Shown one piece after another: positions 36,396 to 44,758 of a stretch of 64,000 bases of DNA. Within the stretch, counting starts at the first letter, position 1; each line of letters begins with the position of its first letter. The notes under the pieces were generated by a model. That model saw nothing but the letters and a program-made list of their open reading frames with translations, did no database searches and had not been told where the DNA came from. Made by a program: the position numbers and the translations under genes. Origin of the DNA: Microbacterium oleivorans (GTDB lineage: Bacteria; Actinomycetota; Actinomycetes; Actinomycetales; Microbacteriaceae); NCBI RefSeq assembly GCF_023715745.1, contig NZ_JAMBOV010000003.1, positions 1 through 64,000 on the forward strand, read 5' to 3'.

Positions 36396-37796
36396 TCACA
36401 GGTTGATCATGTGTCCCGCGAGGCCGTGGAACGCCTCCTGCAGGCCCTCGGACAGCGTGGGGTGCGTGTGGACGTTGCGAGCCGCCTCGAGGGCGGTGAG
36501 GTCCCACTTCTGCGCGAGGGTCAGCTCGGGCAGGAGCTCCGACACGTCGGGGCCGATGAGGTGGCCACCGAGCAGCTCGAGGTGCTCGGCATCGGCGATC
36601 AGCTTCACGAAGCCGACGGGCTCTCCGAGGCCGTTGGCCTTGCCGTTGGCGGAGAACGGGAACTTCGCGACCTTGACGTCGTAGCCGGCGTCGCGGGCCT
36701 GCTGCTCGGTGAGGCCGAATGAGGCGACCTGCGGCGAGCAGAACGTTGCGCGCGGCATGTTGCGGTAGTCGCCGAGCGTCTGGGTCTCGGCCTTGCCGAT
36801 CGTCTCGGCCGCCACGACACCCTGTGCCTCCGCAACGTGCGCGAGCTGCAGCTTCGCGGTGACGTCGCCGATCGCGTAGACACCGTCGACGTTCGTGCGC
36901 ATGTAGTCGTCGATCTCGATGGCGCCGCGGTCGGTGAGCTTGACGCCGGTGTTCTCGAGTCCGAAGCCCTCGACGCGCGGTGCGAAGCCGATCGACATGA
37001 GGACCTTGTCCGCCTCGACCTGGCCCTTCGCACCGTCGGCGTTCGCCGAGTACGACACGGTGACCTTGTCGCCGGAGTCGACGACCGACTCGACCTTGGT
37101 CGAGGTGAGGATGTCGATGCCGTACTTCTTGTACTGACGCTGGATCTCCTTCGAGACCTCGACGTCCTCGTTCGGGAGGGCGCGGTCGAGGAACTCGATG
37201 ATGGTGACCTTGACGCCGTAGTTGCTCAGCACGAACGCGAACTCCATGCCGATGGCGCCGGCGCCGACGATGACGATCGAGTTCGGGAGCTCACGGGTGA
37301 GGATCTGCTCCTCGTAGGTGACGACGTTCTCGCTCAGGGTGACGCCCGGCAGAAGGCGGACCGTGGAACCCGTCGAGATGATGACGTTGTCAGCCGTGAC
37401 GGTCTCCTTCGAGCCGTCCTCCTTCGTGACCTCGATGGACTTCGCGTCGATGAAGGACCCGCGACCCTGGTACTCGGTCACCTTGTTCTTCTTCATGAGG
37501 AAGTGGATGCCCTTGACGTGGGTCTCCGCGACCTTCCGGCTGCGGTCCCACGCGGTGCCGAAGTCGAAGGAGACGTCACCGCTGATGCCGAAGAGGTCGG
37601 CCTTATGGGTGAAGGTGTGCGCGAGGTCCGCGTTCTTCAGGAGCGCCTTGGAGGGGATGCAGCCGACGTTGAGGCAGACACCGCCCCAGTACTTCTCTTC
37701 GATGATGGCGGTGGACAGTCCGAGCTGTGCCGAGCGGACGGCCGCGACATAGCCGCCGGGGCCGGCACCGAGGATGACGACGTCGTAGTGAGGCAT
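36396..37796 (-). CDS. lpdA: Dihydrolipoyl dehydrogenase
   Basis: A 466-aa E3 flavoprotein. FAD motif GAGPGG is at residues 10-15, the redox disulfide is Cys41/Cys46 ([13 protein letters not shown]), a second NAD-binding [11 protein letters not shown] follows, and the C-terminal HTHPTLSEG carries the catalytic His/Glu. It serves pyruvate and 2-oxoglutarate dehydrogenase complexes and possibly glycine cleavage. Its position two genes from garA, a regulator of 2-oxoglutarate metabolism, is notable. TAGGCT lies 6 nt before the ATG. Confidence 0.96.
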   Translation of the reverse strand: MPHYDVVILGAGPGGYVAAVRSAQLGLSTAIIEEKYWGGVCLNVGCIPSKALLKNADLAHTFTHKADLFGISGDVSFDFGTAWDRSRKVAETHVKGIHFLMKKNKVTEYQGRGSFIDAKSIEVTKEDGSKETVTADNVIISTGSTVRLLPGVTLSENVVTYEEQILTRELPNSIVIVGAGAIGMEFAFVLSNYGVKVTIIEFLDRALPNEDVEVSKEIQRQYKKYGIDILTSTKVESVVDSGDKVTVSYSANADGAKGQVEADKVLMSIGFAPRVEGFGLENTGVKLTDRGAIEIDDYMRTNVDGVYAIGDVTAKLQLAHVAEAQGVVAAETIGKAETQTLGDYRNMPRATFCSPQVASFGLTEQQARDAGYDVKVAKFPFSANGKANGLGEPVGFVKLIADAEHLELLGGHLIGPDVSELLPELTLAQKWDLTALEAARNVHTHPTLSEGLQEAFHGLAGHMINL

Positions 37797-37802
37797 GCCT
37801 CC

Positions 37803-37808
37803 AGCCTA
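37803..37808 (-). promoter_or_regulatory. -10 hexamer TAGGCT, leaderless start of lpdA
   Basis: Minus-strand TAGGCT, 6 nt (GGAGGC), then ATG at 37796. The GGAGG here is too close to the ATG for normal ribosome binding. Confidence 0.55.
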
Positions 37809-37825
37809 GTCCGCCGCCGGTGGCG

Positions 37826-38401
37826 TCACTCCTTCGTCTCGCCCTGTCGACCGCGCACGATCGCGACGGCGATCACCACGCCGACGGCGAGGAAGATGAT
37901 GCCGCCGCCCACGGCGTACGGCACCGCGTTGAAGCCCTCGGAGGATCCTTCCGACTGCTCGGACGCCGACTCCCCGCATTCCTCGACCGCCGCCGTCTTG
38001 CCGTCCTCACCCACGGAGAAGGTGAACTGGTCGGAGATGGGGTGACCGTCGCTTGAGACGACCCGCCACTGGACGAGCACCGCACCCTCGACCGGCCCGC
38101 TGATGGCCTGGGTGACGGTGTTGTCGGTCACCTCGGGGTCACCCTCCGCGATCGATCGGCACGCTTCGTCGTAGACGGCGAGCACCGCGGCGCCCGCTTC
38201 GGTCGAAGGTGGAGCGCTGAAGGTCAGGGTGATCTCGTCGGGGGTGGTGCCGAGGATCTCGTCGGCGGCGGGGTCCGAACCGAGCAGCTCGTCGTGGGCC
38301 GCGGCGGGCGAGGCGGGGGCGAGGAACACAAGCGCGGTGAGGACCGTGGCCGCGATCGCGGCACTCCGACGCCGCGCGCGGGGGCGACTGGTGAGGGACA
38401 T
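37826..38401 (-). CDS. Exported, membrane-anchored CopC-domain protein
   Basis: A 191-aa protein. The signal peptide (about 1-35, ending SPAAA) would leave His36 as the mature N-terminus, matching the Cu(II) ligand of CopC. The beta-sandwich covers 36-130 with DEITLTFSAPP and SSDGHPISDQFTFSV (second His). An acidic linker and a C-terminal membrane helix (about 160-182) follow. Unlike YcnJ it lacks the CopD domain. A role in copper binding at the cell surface is likely but unproven. Confidence 0.87.
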   Translation of the reverse strand: MSLTSRPRARRRSAAIAATVLTALVFLAPASPAAAHDELLGSDPAADEILGTTPDEITLTFSAPPSTEAGAAVLAVYDEACRSIAEGDPEVTDNTVTQAISGPVEGAVLVQWRVVSSDGHPISDQFTFSVGEDGKTAAVEECGESASEQSEGSSEGFNAVPYAVGGGIIFLAVGVVIAVAIVRGRQGETKE

Positions 38402-38408
38402 GAGGGCG

Positions 38409-38414
38409 ACGTTA
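38409..38414 (-). promoter_or_regulatory. -10 hexamer TAACGT, leaderless start of copC-like gene
   Basis: Minus-strand TAACGT, 7 nt, then ATG at 38401. No Shine-Dalgarno is present. Confidence 0.5.
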
Positions 38415-38539
38415 GTGTGCGGAAGTCGCCGCCCTCCGGCCCTGTCGTGCGAAGGAGTCGGCCGCTACCATGTCGCCTCGCGGCGGACCCGGCCACCGTG
38501 AGCGGGACCGATCGGTTACTGTGGGAGAAGGAGGACATC

Positions 38540-39028
38540 GTGGAGCAGAATCAGCGACCGGGCGGCGACATCCATCGGGGTGCCGAGACGTCGGCGCACC
38601 CGCGTCTCGTGGATTCGACGCAGACGTTCGGGCACGACTCGGACCTGTCCTTCGTCCCCTTCGGCGCAGAGCTGACGGCGGCCGAGGTCGAGGCGATCAA
38701 CGCTCTTCCTGCCCGCGCCGCGCTCCTGATCGTTCGGTCCGGCCCGACCGCGGGCGCACGATACCTCTTGGACACCGACGTGACGACCGTGGGCCGTCAT
38801 CCCGAGGCCGACATCTTCTTCGATGACGTCACCGTCTCGCGCCGTCATGCCGAGATCACCCGCACTGGAGCGACGTTCGAGCTCATCGACCAGCGCTCGC
38901 TCAACGGGACGTATGTCAACGGCGAGCGTGTCGACCGTGCGACGCTCACCGACGGCGCCGAGGTGCGTGTCGGCAAATTCCGTCTGAACTTCTTCATCGC
39001 TCCGGCAGAGCGGGCGATCGGCGCGTGA
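38540..39028 (+). CDS. garA: GarA-type FHA regulator
   Basis: A 162-aa FHA protein. The FHA core has Gly85-Arg86 (VGRHPEADIF), Ser100/His103 (VTVSRRHAE) and Asn122-Gly123 (SLNGTYVNGE). The N-terminal tail carries DSTQTFGHDSD (T27, T29), in the place of the phosphorylated ETT motif of mycobacterial GarA (Rv1827) and OdhI, which when unphosphorylated inhibits 2-oxoglutarate dehydrogenase and controls glutamate metabolism. GTG 38540 follows AAGGAGG. It is coupled to the first MerR gene, as in mycobacteria. Confidence 0.92.
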   Translation: MEQNQRPGGDIHRGAETSAHPRLVDSTQTFGHDSDLSFVPFGAELTAAEVEAINALPARAALLIVRSGPTAGARYLLDTDVTTVGRHPEADIFFDDVTVSRRHAEITRTGATFELIDQRSLNGTYVNGERVDRATLTDGAEVRVGKFRLNFFIAPAERAIGA

Positions 39029-39705
39029 GCTCGGCCGCCGCCACCCGGGGACGAGCGGCGTCCTCGGGGTCTTTGAGCATCGGTCAGGTCCTCGCCCGGT
39101 TGAGCCCGGAGTTCCCCGCCCTCACGGCGAGCAAGCTCCGCTTCCTCGAGGTACAGGGCATCGTCACGCCCGTTCGCACGGAGTCCGGCTATCGGAAGTT
39201 CTCCGCGGCGGATGTGGAGCGACTGCGGACGGCCTTGAGCATGCAGCGCGACTTCGGCATCCCGTTGGCGCGGATCCGTGAGTATCTCGAGGAGCACGGC
39301 GACGAGATCGCGCCGGTACCCCCGGCGTCCATCGTGCAGACGTCGCGGCGCTACCGCCGCGACGAGCTGCTCAGCACTGCGGGTGCCTCGGCCACGCTGC
39401 TGAACGAGGCGGTCTCGGCCGGCCTCATCACTCCCGCCGACTCGTTCGACGAACGGGCCCTGGGCGTGCTGCGCTCCCTCGTCGCGCTCGACGCGCACGG
39501 GATCCAGCCTCGCCACATCCGCAGCATCCGGCAGAGCGCGGAGCGCGAGGTGTCGCTCATCGAGAGCGCGATCGCCCCGCTGCTGCGTCGGGCGGACGCC
39601 GGGTCGCGTGCGAAAGCGAATGAGATCGCGCCGGAACTGGCTCGCCGCCTCGAGGAGATCCGCCAGGTCTTCGTCGCGGCGGCTCTCGACCGTCTCACGC
39701 CGTGA
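39025..39705 (+). CDS. MerR-family regulator (Rv1828-like)
   Basis: A 226-aa regulator. The MerR winged HTH (about 18-90) contains LSIGQVLARLSPEFPALTASKLRFLEVQGIV split over recognition helices, then GYRKFSAADVERLRTAL. The long C-terminal domain has a hydrophobic dimer region rather than a metal-binding loop, as in Rv1828. The GTG start overlaps garA by 4 bp. Its target genes are unknown; the conserved linkage suggests a function tied to GarA signalling. Confidence 0.88.
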   Translation: MSSAAATRGRAASSGSLSIGQVLARLSPEFPALTASKLRFLEVQGIVTPVRTESGYRKFSAADVERLRTALSMQRDFGIPLARIREYLEEHGDEIAPVPPASIVQTSRRYRRDELLSTAGASATLLNEAVSAGLITPADSFDERALGVLRSLVALDAHGIQPRHIRSIRQSAEREVSLIESAIAPLLRRADAGSRAKANEIAPELARRLEEIRQVFVAAALDRLTP

Positions 39706-39766
39706 CGACCCGCGACACGCCGGGCCCGACGAGTCGGATGTCGTTGCCGGAGGCCATTCCCTCCTC

Positions 39767-39772
39767 TAGCGT
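39767..39772 (+). promoter_or_regulatory. -10 hexamer TAGCGT before second MerR gene
   Basis: TAGCGT lies 30 nt before the ATG at 39803, with CAGGAGG between them, so this is a leadered promoter in the 97-bp gap between the two MerR genes. Confidence 0.4.
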
Positions 39773-39802
39773 GGAACTACCTATTACCCGCAGGAGGCCC
39801 CG

Positions 39803-40348
39803 ATGACCGCGCACGATGCGCTGGGCGAGCAGAAGTTCTCGACCGAACTCCTGTTCACCGACGGCCTCCCCGAGATGGATGACGAAGTCGGCTACCGCGG
39901 AGCCCAGGCGGCGCGTGCTGCTGGCATCACGTACCGGCAGCTCGACTACTGGGCGCGGACCGAGCTGGTCGAACCGACCGTCCGGGGCGCGAGCGGCTCC
40001 GGATCGCAGCGACTGTACGGATTCCGCGACATCCTCGTCCTGAAGCTCGTGAAGCGGCTGCTCGACACCGGCATCTCACTGCAGCAGATCCGGATCGCCG
40101 TCGATCAGCTGCGCGCGGCCGGCATCCGCGATCTCGCGGGAACGACGCTCATGAGCGACGGGGCGTCCGTCTATCTCTGCACGTCGAACGACGAGGTCAT
40201 CGACCTCGTCAGCCGCGGTCAGGGTGTCTTCGGCATCGCCGTCGGCAAGGTCCTGCGCGAGGTCGAGACCACGCTGGTCGACTTCGAGGCTCAGCAGCCC
40301 GAGCAGGTCGACGAGCTCGCCGCTCGGCGCGCTGCACGCTCCGCCTGA
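39803..40348 (+). CDS. MerR-family regulator (Rv1830-like)
   Basis: A 181-aa regulator. The HTH reads YRGAQAARAAGITYRQLDYWARTELVEP, followed by RLYGFRDILVLKLVKRLLDTG. The C-terminus, with VYLCTSNDEVIDLVSRGQGVFGIAVG, is an effector-like region without cysteines. It matches the second MerR gene of the mycobacterial garA locus. The bifunctional-nuclease gene (Rv1829) that separates the two there is missing. Good CAGGAGG ribosome site. Confidence 0.87.
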   Translation: MTAHDALGEQKFSTELLFTDGLPEMDDEVGYRGAQAARAAGITYRQLDYWARTELVEPTVRGASGSGSQRLYGFRDILVLKLVKRLLDTGISLQQIRIAVDQLRAAGIRDLAGTTLMSDGASVYLCTSNDEVIDLVSRGQGVFGIAVGKVLREVETTLVDFEAQQPEQVDELAARRAARSA

Positions 40349-40390
40349 GTTCCACTCCACCCGCGCGGATCGCGTTCCCCGACGCGCTGT

Positions 40391-41203
40391 TCAGGCGGGC
40401 GAGGCGGTTCCTGCGACGGGGATCCGACCCGTGCGGACGATCCGGTCCAGCAGCGAATCGAAGTCGCCGGCCAGCTCCTGGGCGGAGTCGCCGGGCCAGA
40501 TGTGCAGGGGTTTGGCGGCGCCCTGTGCCTGCTGGAGCGAGGTCCGCTCGGGGAGCTGGGGGGTCAGGACCAGGGGCCCGAACATGTCACGAAGCTCCTT
40601 GATGCGGAACTGGTGCTCGATGGATTGCGGGCGCACTCGGTTAACGACGATGCCGAGCGGCTGCAGTCGGGGCGACAGACCGCGGCGGATCTCTTCGATG
40701 GCGCGCAGCGCGCGGTCGGCGGCGGCCACGGAGAACAGGCCGGGCTCGGTCACGACGACGACGCGGTCGGATGCCGCCCATGCGGTGCGCGTGAGGGCGT
40801 TCAAGGAGGGGGCGCAGTCGATGAGGACGAGGTCGTAGTCCGCCTCGATCGTCGCCAGCGCCTCTTCGAGCTTCCAGACGTCGCGCACGCTCGGATGCGG
40901 GCCGTCGAAGTTGATGGCGGACGGGCTGCCGATCATGACGTCGATCGTGCCCGGGTGCACCTTCGCCCAGCCGCTCGAGGTGATGGCCTGACGGACCACC
41001 TTCTCCTTGGGGTTGGCGAGGACATCGGCGACGTTCAGCCGACCGGCCACCTGGATGTCCATCCCCGTCGACACGTCGGACTGCGGGTCCAGGTCGACGA
41101 CAAGGGTCCGCACCCCGCGCGCGAACGCCGCGGAGGCGAGGCCCAGGGTCACGGTCGTCTTGCCGACGCCACCTTTGAGGGAGCTGACGGAGAGTACGTG
41201 CAC
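40391..41203 (-). CDS. Stand-alone ParA/MinD-family ATPase
   Basis: A 270-aa ATPase with the deviant Walker A LKGGVGKTTVTLGLA (Lys10, Lys15), VDLDPQSDVSTG and switch DYDLVLIDCAPSLNALTRTA. There is almost no N-terminal extension and no ParB neighbour. It is divergent from pyc. Chromosome, plasmid or protein-cargo positioning are all possible. The GTG start is 8 nt after a minus-strand TAACGT (41212-41217), so the mRNA may be leaderless. Confidence 0.87.
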   Translation of the reverse strand: MHVLSVSSLKGGVGKTTVTLGLASAAFARGVRTLVVDLDPQSDVSTGMDIQVAGRLNVADVLANPKEKVVRQAITSSGWAKVHPGTIDVMIGSPSAINFDGPHPSVRDVWKLEEALATIEADYDLVLIDCAPSLNALTRTAWAASDRVVVVTEPGLFSVAAADRALRAIEEIRRGLSPRLQPLGIVVNRVRPQSIEHQFRIKELRDMFGPLVLTPQLPERTSLQQAQGAAKPLHIWPGDSAQELAGDFDSLLDRIVRTGRIPVAGTASPA

Positions 41204-41225
41204 AAGCGACCACGTTACCGTCCCC

Positions 41226-41231
41226 TAGGCT
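41226..41231 (+). promoter_or_regulatory. -10 hexamer TAGGCT for pyc
   Basis: TAGGCT lies 69 nt before the pyc ATG in the divergent control region shared with the ParA-like gene. The leader carries an AGAGGTGAAGAG ribosome site. Confidence 0.4.
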
Positions 41232-41300
41232 GTGAGGGTACTCAGCCCGTACCTCGGCGGCCCCGACGGAGTGGCCCCGCACCCAGTAGAGGTGAAGAGC

Positions 41301-44300
41301 ATGTTTCGCAAGATTCTGGTCGCCAATCGCGGAGAGATCGCCATCCGCGCATTCCGTGCCGCGTATGAGCTCGGAGCCCGTACGGTCGCCGTCTTCCCGT
41401 ACGAGGACCGCTACTCGCTCCACCGCCTGAAGGCCGACGAGGCCTACCAGATCGGCGAGGTCGGTCACCCGGTGCGCGCGTACCTCGATGTGGACGAGAT
41501 CATCCGCGTCGCCCTCGAGAGCGGCGCTGACGCGATCTACCCGGGCTATGGATTCCTCTCCGAGAATCCGGAGCTGTCGGCGAAGGCGGCGGCTCACGGC
41601 ATCGCGTTCATCGGTCCGTCCTCGACCGTGCTCGAGATGGCGGGCAACAAGGTCACCGCGAAGCAGCACGCGATCGCGGCCGGGGTGCCCGTCCTGCGAT
41701 CGACCGAGGCGTCGGACGACATCGACGCCCTCGTGGCGCAGGCGCCGGAGATCGGCTTCCCGATCTTCGTCAAGGCCGTCGCCGGAGGCGGCGGGCGCGG
41801 GATGCGTCGTGTCGAGCACCCGGATGCACTGCCGCCGGCGCTGTCGGAGGCCATGCGCGAAGCCGGGAGCGCCTTCGGCGACCCTCGCGTCTTCCTCGAG
41901 CAGGCCGTTCAGCGTCCTCGCCACGTCGAAGTGCAGATCCTCGCCGACAAAGCCGGGAACACGGTCCACCTCTTCGAGCGCGACTGCTCGGTGCAGCGCC
42001 GGCACCAGAAGGTGGTCGAGATCGCCCCGGCGCCCAACCTGGCCGACGAGATCCGCCGCGACCTGCACGCCTACGCCGTCGCCTTCGCCGAGTCCATCTC
42101 GTACGAGAACGCCGGGACGGTCGAGTTCCTGCTCGAGACCGCCGGCCCGCGCACGGGCGAGGTCGTCTTCATCGAGATGAACCCTCGTATCCAGGTGGAG
42201 CACACCGTCACCGAGGAAGTGACCGATGTCGACCTCGTCCAGTCGCAGATGCGTATCGCCGCCGGTGCGACACTCGACGACCTGGGTCTGCGCCAAGAGC
42301 AGATCCATCTGCGCGGTGCCGCCCTGCAGTGCCGCATCACGACGGAGGACCCGGCGCACGGCTTCCGCCCCGACACCGGCAAGATCACGACGTACCGCTC
42401 GCCCGGCGGGGCCGGCATCCGCCTCGACGGCGGCACCACGGCGGCGGGTTCGCAGATCAGCCCGCACTTCGATTCCATGCTCGCCAAGCTCACCTGCCGC
42501 GGTCGCGATTTCGAGGCGGCGGTCGTCCGCTCCCGCCGCGCGCTGGCGGAGTTCCGCATCCGCGGGGTGTCCACGAACATCCCGTTCCTGCAGCGGGTGC
42601 TCGACGACCCCGCTTTCGCCTCCGGCGACCTGAGCACGGCCTTCATCGACGAGCGTCCCGGACTGGTCCAGGGGCGGGAGTCCAAGGACCGCGGGTCGAA
42701 GATCGTGTCCTGGCTCGCGGACGTCACCGTGAACCGACCGAACGGAGACAGCCCGGTCCACACCGACCCGGCGGCGAAGCTCCCCGACGTCGACCTGCGC
42801 GCGGAGCCGGCTCCCGGGTCGAGGCAGCGCCTGCTCGAGCTGGGCCCGAAGCGTTTCGCCGAAGCACTCCGCGCTCAGAGCGGGCTCGCCGTCACAGAGA
42901 CGACGTTCCGCGACGCGCACCAGTCGCTCCTCGCGACACGGGTGCGGACGAAGGACCTCGTGCGTGTCGCGCCGCACGTCGCCCGTCTGACTCCGCAGCT
43001 GCTGTCGGTCGAGGCATGGGGCGGTGCGACGTACGACGTCGCCCTCCGGTTCCTGGGCGAGGACCCGTGGGAGCGTCTCGACGCGCTCCGCGCGGCGCTC
43101 CCGAACGTCGCGATTCAGATGCTCCTGCGCGGGCGCAACACCGTGGGCTACACCCCGTACCCCACGAAGGTCACCGATGCGTTCGTCGCAGAGGCCGCGG
43201 CATCCGGTGTCGACATCTTCCGCATCTTCGACGCCCTCAACGACGTCACCCAGATGCGGCCCGCCATCGAAGCCGTTCTGGCCACCGACACGGCCGTCGC
43301 AGAGGCGGCGATCTGCTACACGGGCAATCTCCTCGACCCCGCTGAGGACCTGTACACGCTCGACTACTACCTGCGCCTCGCCGAGCAGGTCGTCGACGCC
43401 GGCGCTCACGTCCTCGCCATCAAGGACATGGCAGGACTCCTGCGTCCTGCCGCGGCGGGACGTCTCGTGTCGGCCCTCCGGGAGCGGTTCGACCTTCCCG
43501 TCCACGTGCACACGCACGACACCGCGGGCGGTCAGCTGGCGACGCTCCTCGCGGCCAGCGCAGCCGGGGCGGATGCCGTCGACGCCGCCGCCGCGCCGAT
43601 GTCGGGTACGACGAGCCAGCCGTCCCTCTCGGCGCTGGTCGCGGCACTCGCGGACACTGAGCGGGACACAGGTCTCGATCTGCAGGCGGTTTCGGACCTC
43701 GAGCCGTACTGGGAGGCGGTCCGCAACCTCTACGCACCGTTCGAATCCGGCCTGCCCGGTCCCACCGGTCGCGTCTACCACCACGAGATCCCCGGCGGGC
43801 AGCTCTCGAACCTCCGCCAGCAGGCGATCGCGCTCGGTCTCGCGGAGGACTTCGAGCTGATCGAGGACACGTACGCGGCCGCCAACCGCATCCTCGGCCG
43901 TGTGCCGAAGGTGACGCCGTCGTCGAAGGTCGTCGGCGACCTCGCCCTGCATCTGGCGGCGGTGAAGGCCGACCCGGCGGATTTCGAAGCGAACCCTGAG
44001 AAGTACGACGTGCCCGACTCGGTCGTCGGCTTCATGGCCGGCGAACTCGGCGACCTTCCCGGCGGGTGGCCGGAGCCCTTCCGGTCGAAGGTCCTTGCGG
44101 GCCGCTCCGTGAAGATCGCCGTCACCGAGATCTCACCGGAGGACTCGGAGGCCCTCGACGCGGACTCCGCGACGCGTCGCGAGAAGCTCAACAGACTGCT
44201 CTTCCCGGCACCGACGAAGGCGTTCCACGAGGTCCGCGACACGTTCGGCGACCTCAGCGTCCTCGACACCATCGACTACCTCTACGGAATGAAGCCCGGA

Positions 44301-44708
44301 CAGGAGCACGTCGTCGAGATCGAGCGTGGTGTGCAGCTGTACGTCGGCCTCGAAGCGATCGGTGAGGTCGACGACAAGGGGATGCGGACGGTCATGGCGA
44401 CCCTCAACGGCCAGCTCCGACCGGTCACGGTCCGCGACCGCTCCGTGGCCGTGGAAGCCCGTCAGGCCGAGAAGGCGGACACCTCCAAGCCGGGCCAGGT
44501 GGCCGCGCCGTTCTCCGGCGTCGTCACCGTCAAGGCCGACGAGGGCGCGAAGGTCCGCGCGGGCGAGCCCGTGGCTTCGATCGAGGCGATGAAGATGGAG
44601 GCGGCGATCACCGCGCCGGTGGACGGCGTCGTGGAGCGCATCGCGATCGCGTCCACGGCGCAGGTGGAGGCGGGCGACCTTTTGCTCGTGGTCCGTCCCG
44701 CGGACTAA
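41301..44708 (+). CDS. pyc: Pyruvate carboxylase
   Basis: A 1135-aa single-chain biotin enzyme converting pyruvate to oxaloacetate. Biotin carboxylase covers about 1-450 (start FRKILVANRGEIAIRAFRAA; ATP loop AVAGGGGRGMR; FIEMNPRIQVEHTVTEE). The carboxyltransferase barrel follows from about 530 (TTFRDAHQSLLATRVRT; HVHTHDTAGG). The C-terminal biotin domain has Lys1098 in EAMKMEA. It is complete and of normal length. ATG 41301 follows a purine-rich ribosome site; upstream in-frame codons are noncoding in character. Confidence 0.96.
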   Translation: MFRKILVANRGEIAIRAFRAAYELGARTVAVFPYEDRYSLHRLKADEAYQIGEVGHPVRAYLDVDEIIRVALESGADAIYPGYGFLSENPELSAKAAAHGIAFIGPSSTVLEMAGNKVTAKQHAIAAGVPVLRSTEASDDIDALVAQAPEIGFPIFVKAVAGGGGRGMRRVEHPDALPPALSEAMREAGSAFGDPRVFLEQAVQRPRHVEVQILADKAGNTVHLFERDCSVQRRHQKVVEIAPAPNLADEIRRDLHAYAVAFAESISYENAGTVEFLLETAGPRTGEVVFIEMNPRIQVEHTVTEEVTDVDLVQSQMRIAAGATLDDLGLRQEQIHLRGAALQCRITTEDPAHGFRPDTGKITTYRSPGGAGIRLDGGTTAAGSQISPHFDSMLAKLTCRGRDFEAAVVRSRRALAEFRIRGVSTNIPFLQRVLDDPAFASGDLSTAFIDERPGLVQGRESKDRGSKIVSWLADVTVNRPNGDSPVHTDPAAKLPDVDLRAEPAPGSRQRLLELGPKRFAEALRAQSGLAVTETTFRDAHQSLLATRVRTKDLVRVAPHVARLTPQLLSVEAWGGATYDVALRFLGEDPWERLDALRAALPNVAIQMLLRGRNTVGYTPYPTKVTDAFVAEAAASGVDIFRIFDALNDVTQMRPAIEAVLATDTAVAEAAICYTGNLLDPAEDLYTLDYYLRLAEQVVDAGAHVLAIKDMAGLLRPAAAGRLVSALRERFDLPVHVHTHDTAGGQLATLLAASAAGADAVDAAAAPMSGTTSQPSLSALVAALADTERDTGLDLQAVSDLEPYWEAVRNLYAPFESGLPGPTGRVYHHEIPGGQLSNLRQQAIALGLAEDFELIEDTYAAANRILGRVPKVTPSSKVVGDLALHLAAVKADPADFEANPEKYDVPDSVVGFMAGELGDLPGGWPEPFRSKVLAGRSVKIAVTEISPEDSEALDADSATRREKLNRLLFPAPTKAFHEVRDTFGDLSVLDTIDYLYGMKPGQEHVVEIERGVQLYVGLEAIGEVDDKGMRTVMATLNGQLRPVTVRDRSVAVEARQAEKADTSKPGQVAAPFSGVVTVKADEGAKVRAGEPVASIEAMKMEAAITAPVDGVVERIAIASTAQVEAGDLLLVVRPAD

Positions 44709-44758
44709 CCTGGTGCGTCGGGCTTTTCGAGGCCCCGGAACCACCAGGAGTGACCCCC

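Noticed and set aside
40641..43952. A 1100-codon minus-strand frame opposite pyc and running into the ParA-like gene
   Set aside because: It spans two unrelated real genes in other frames and shows no domain; an antisense shadow of pyc.
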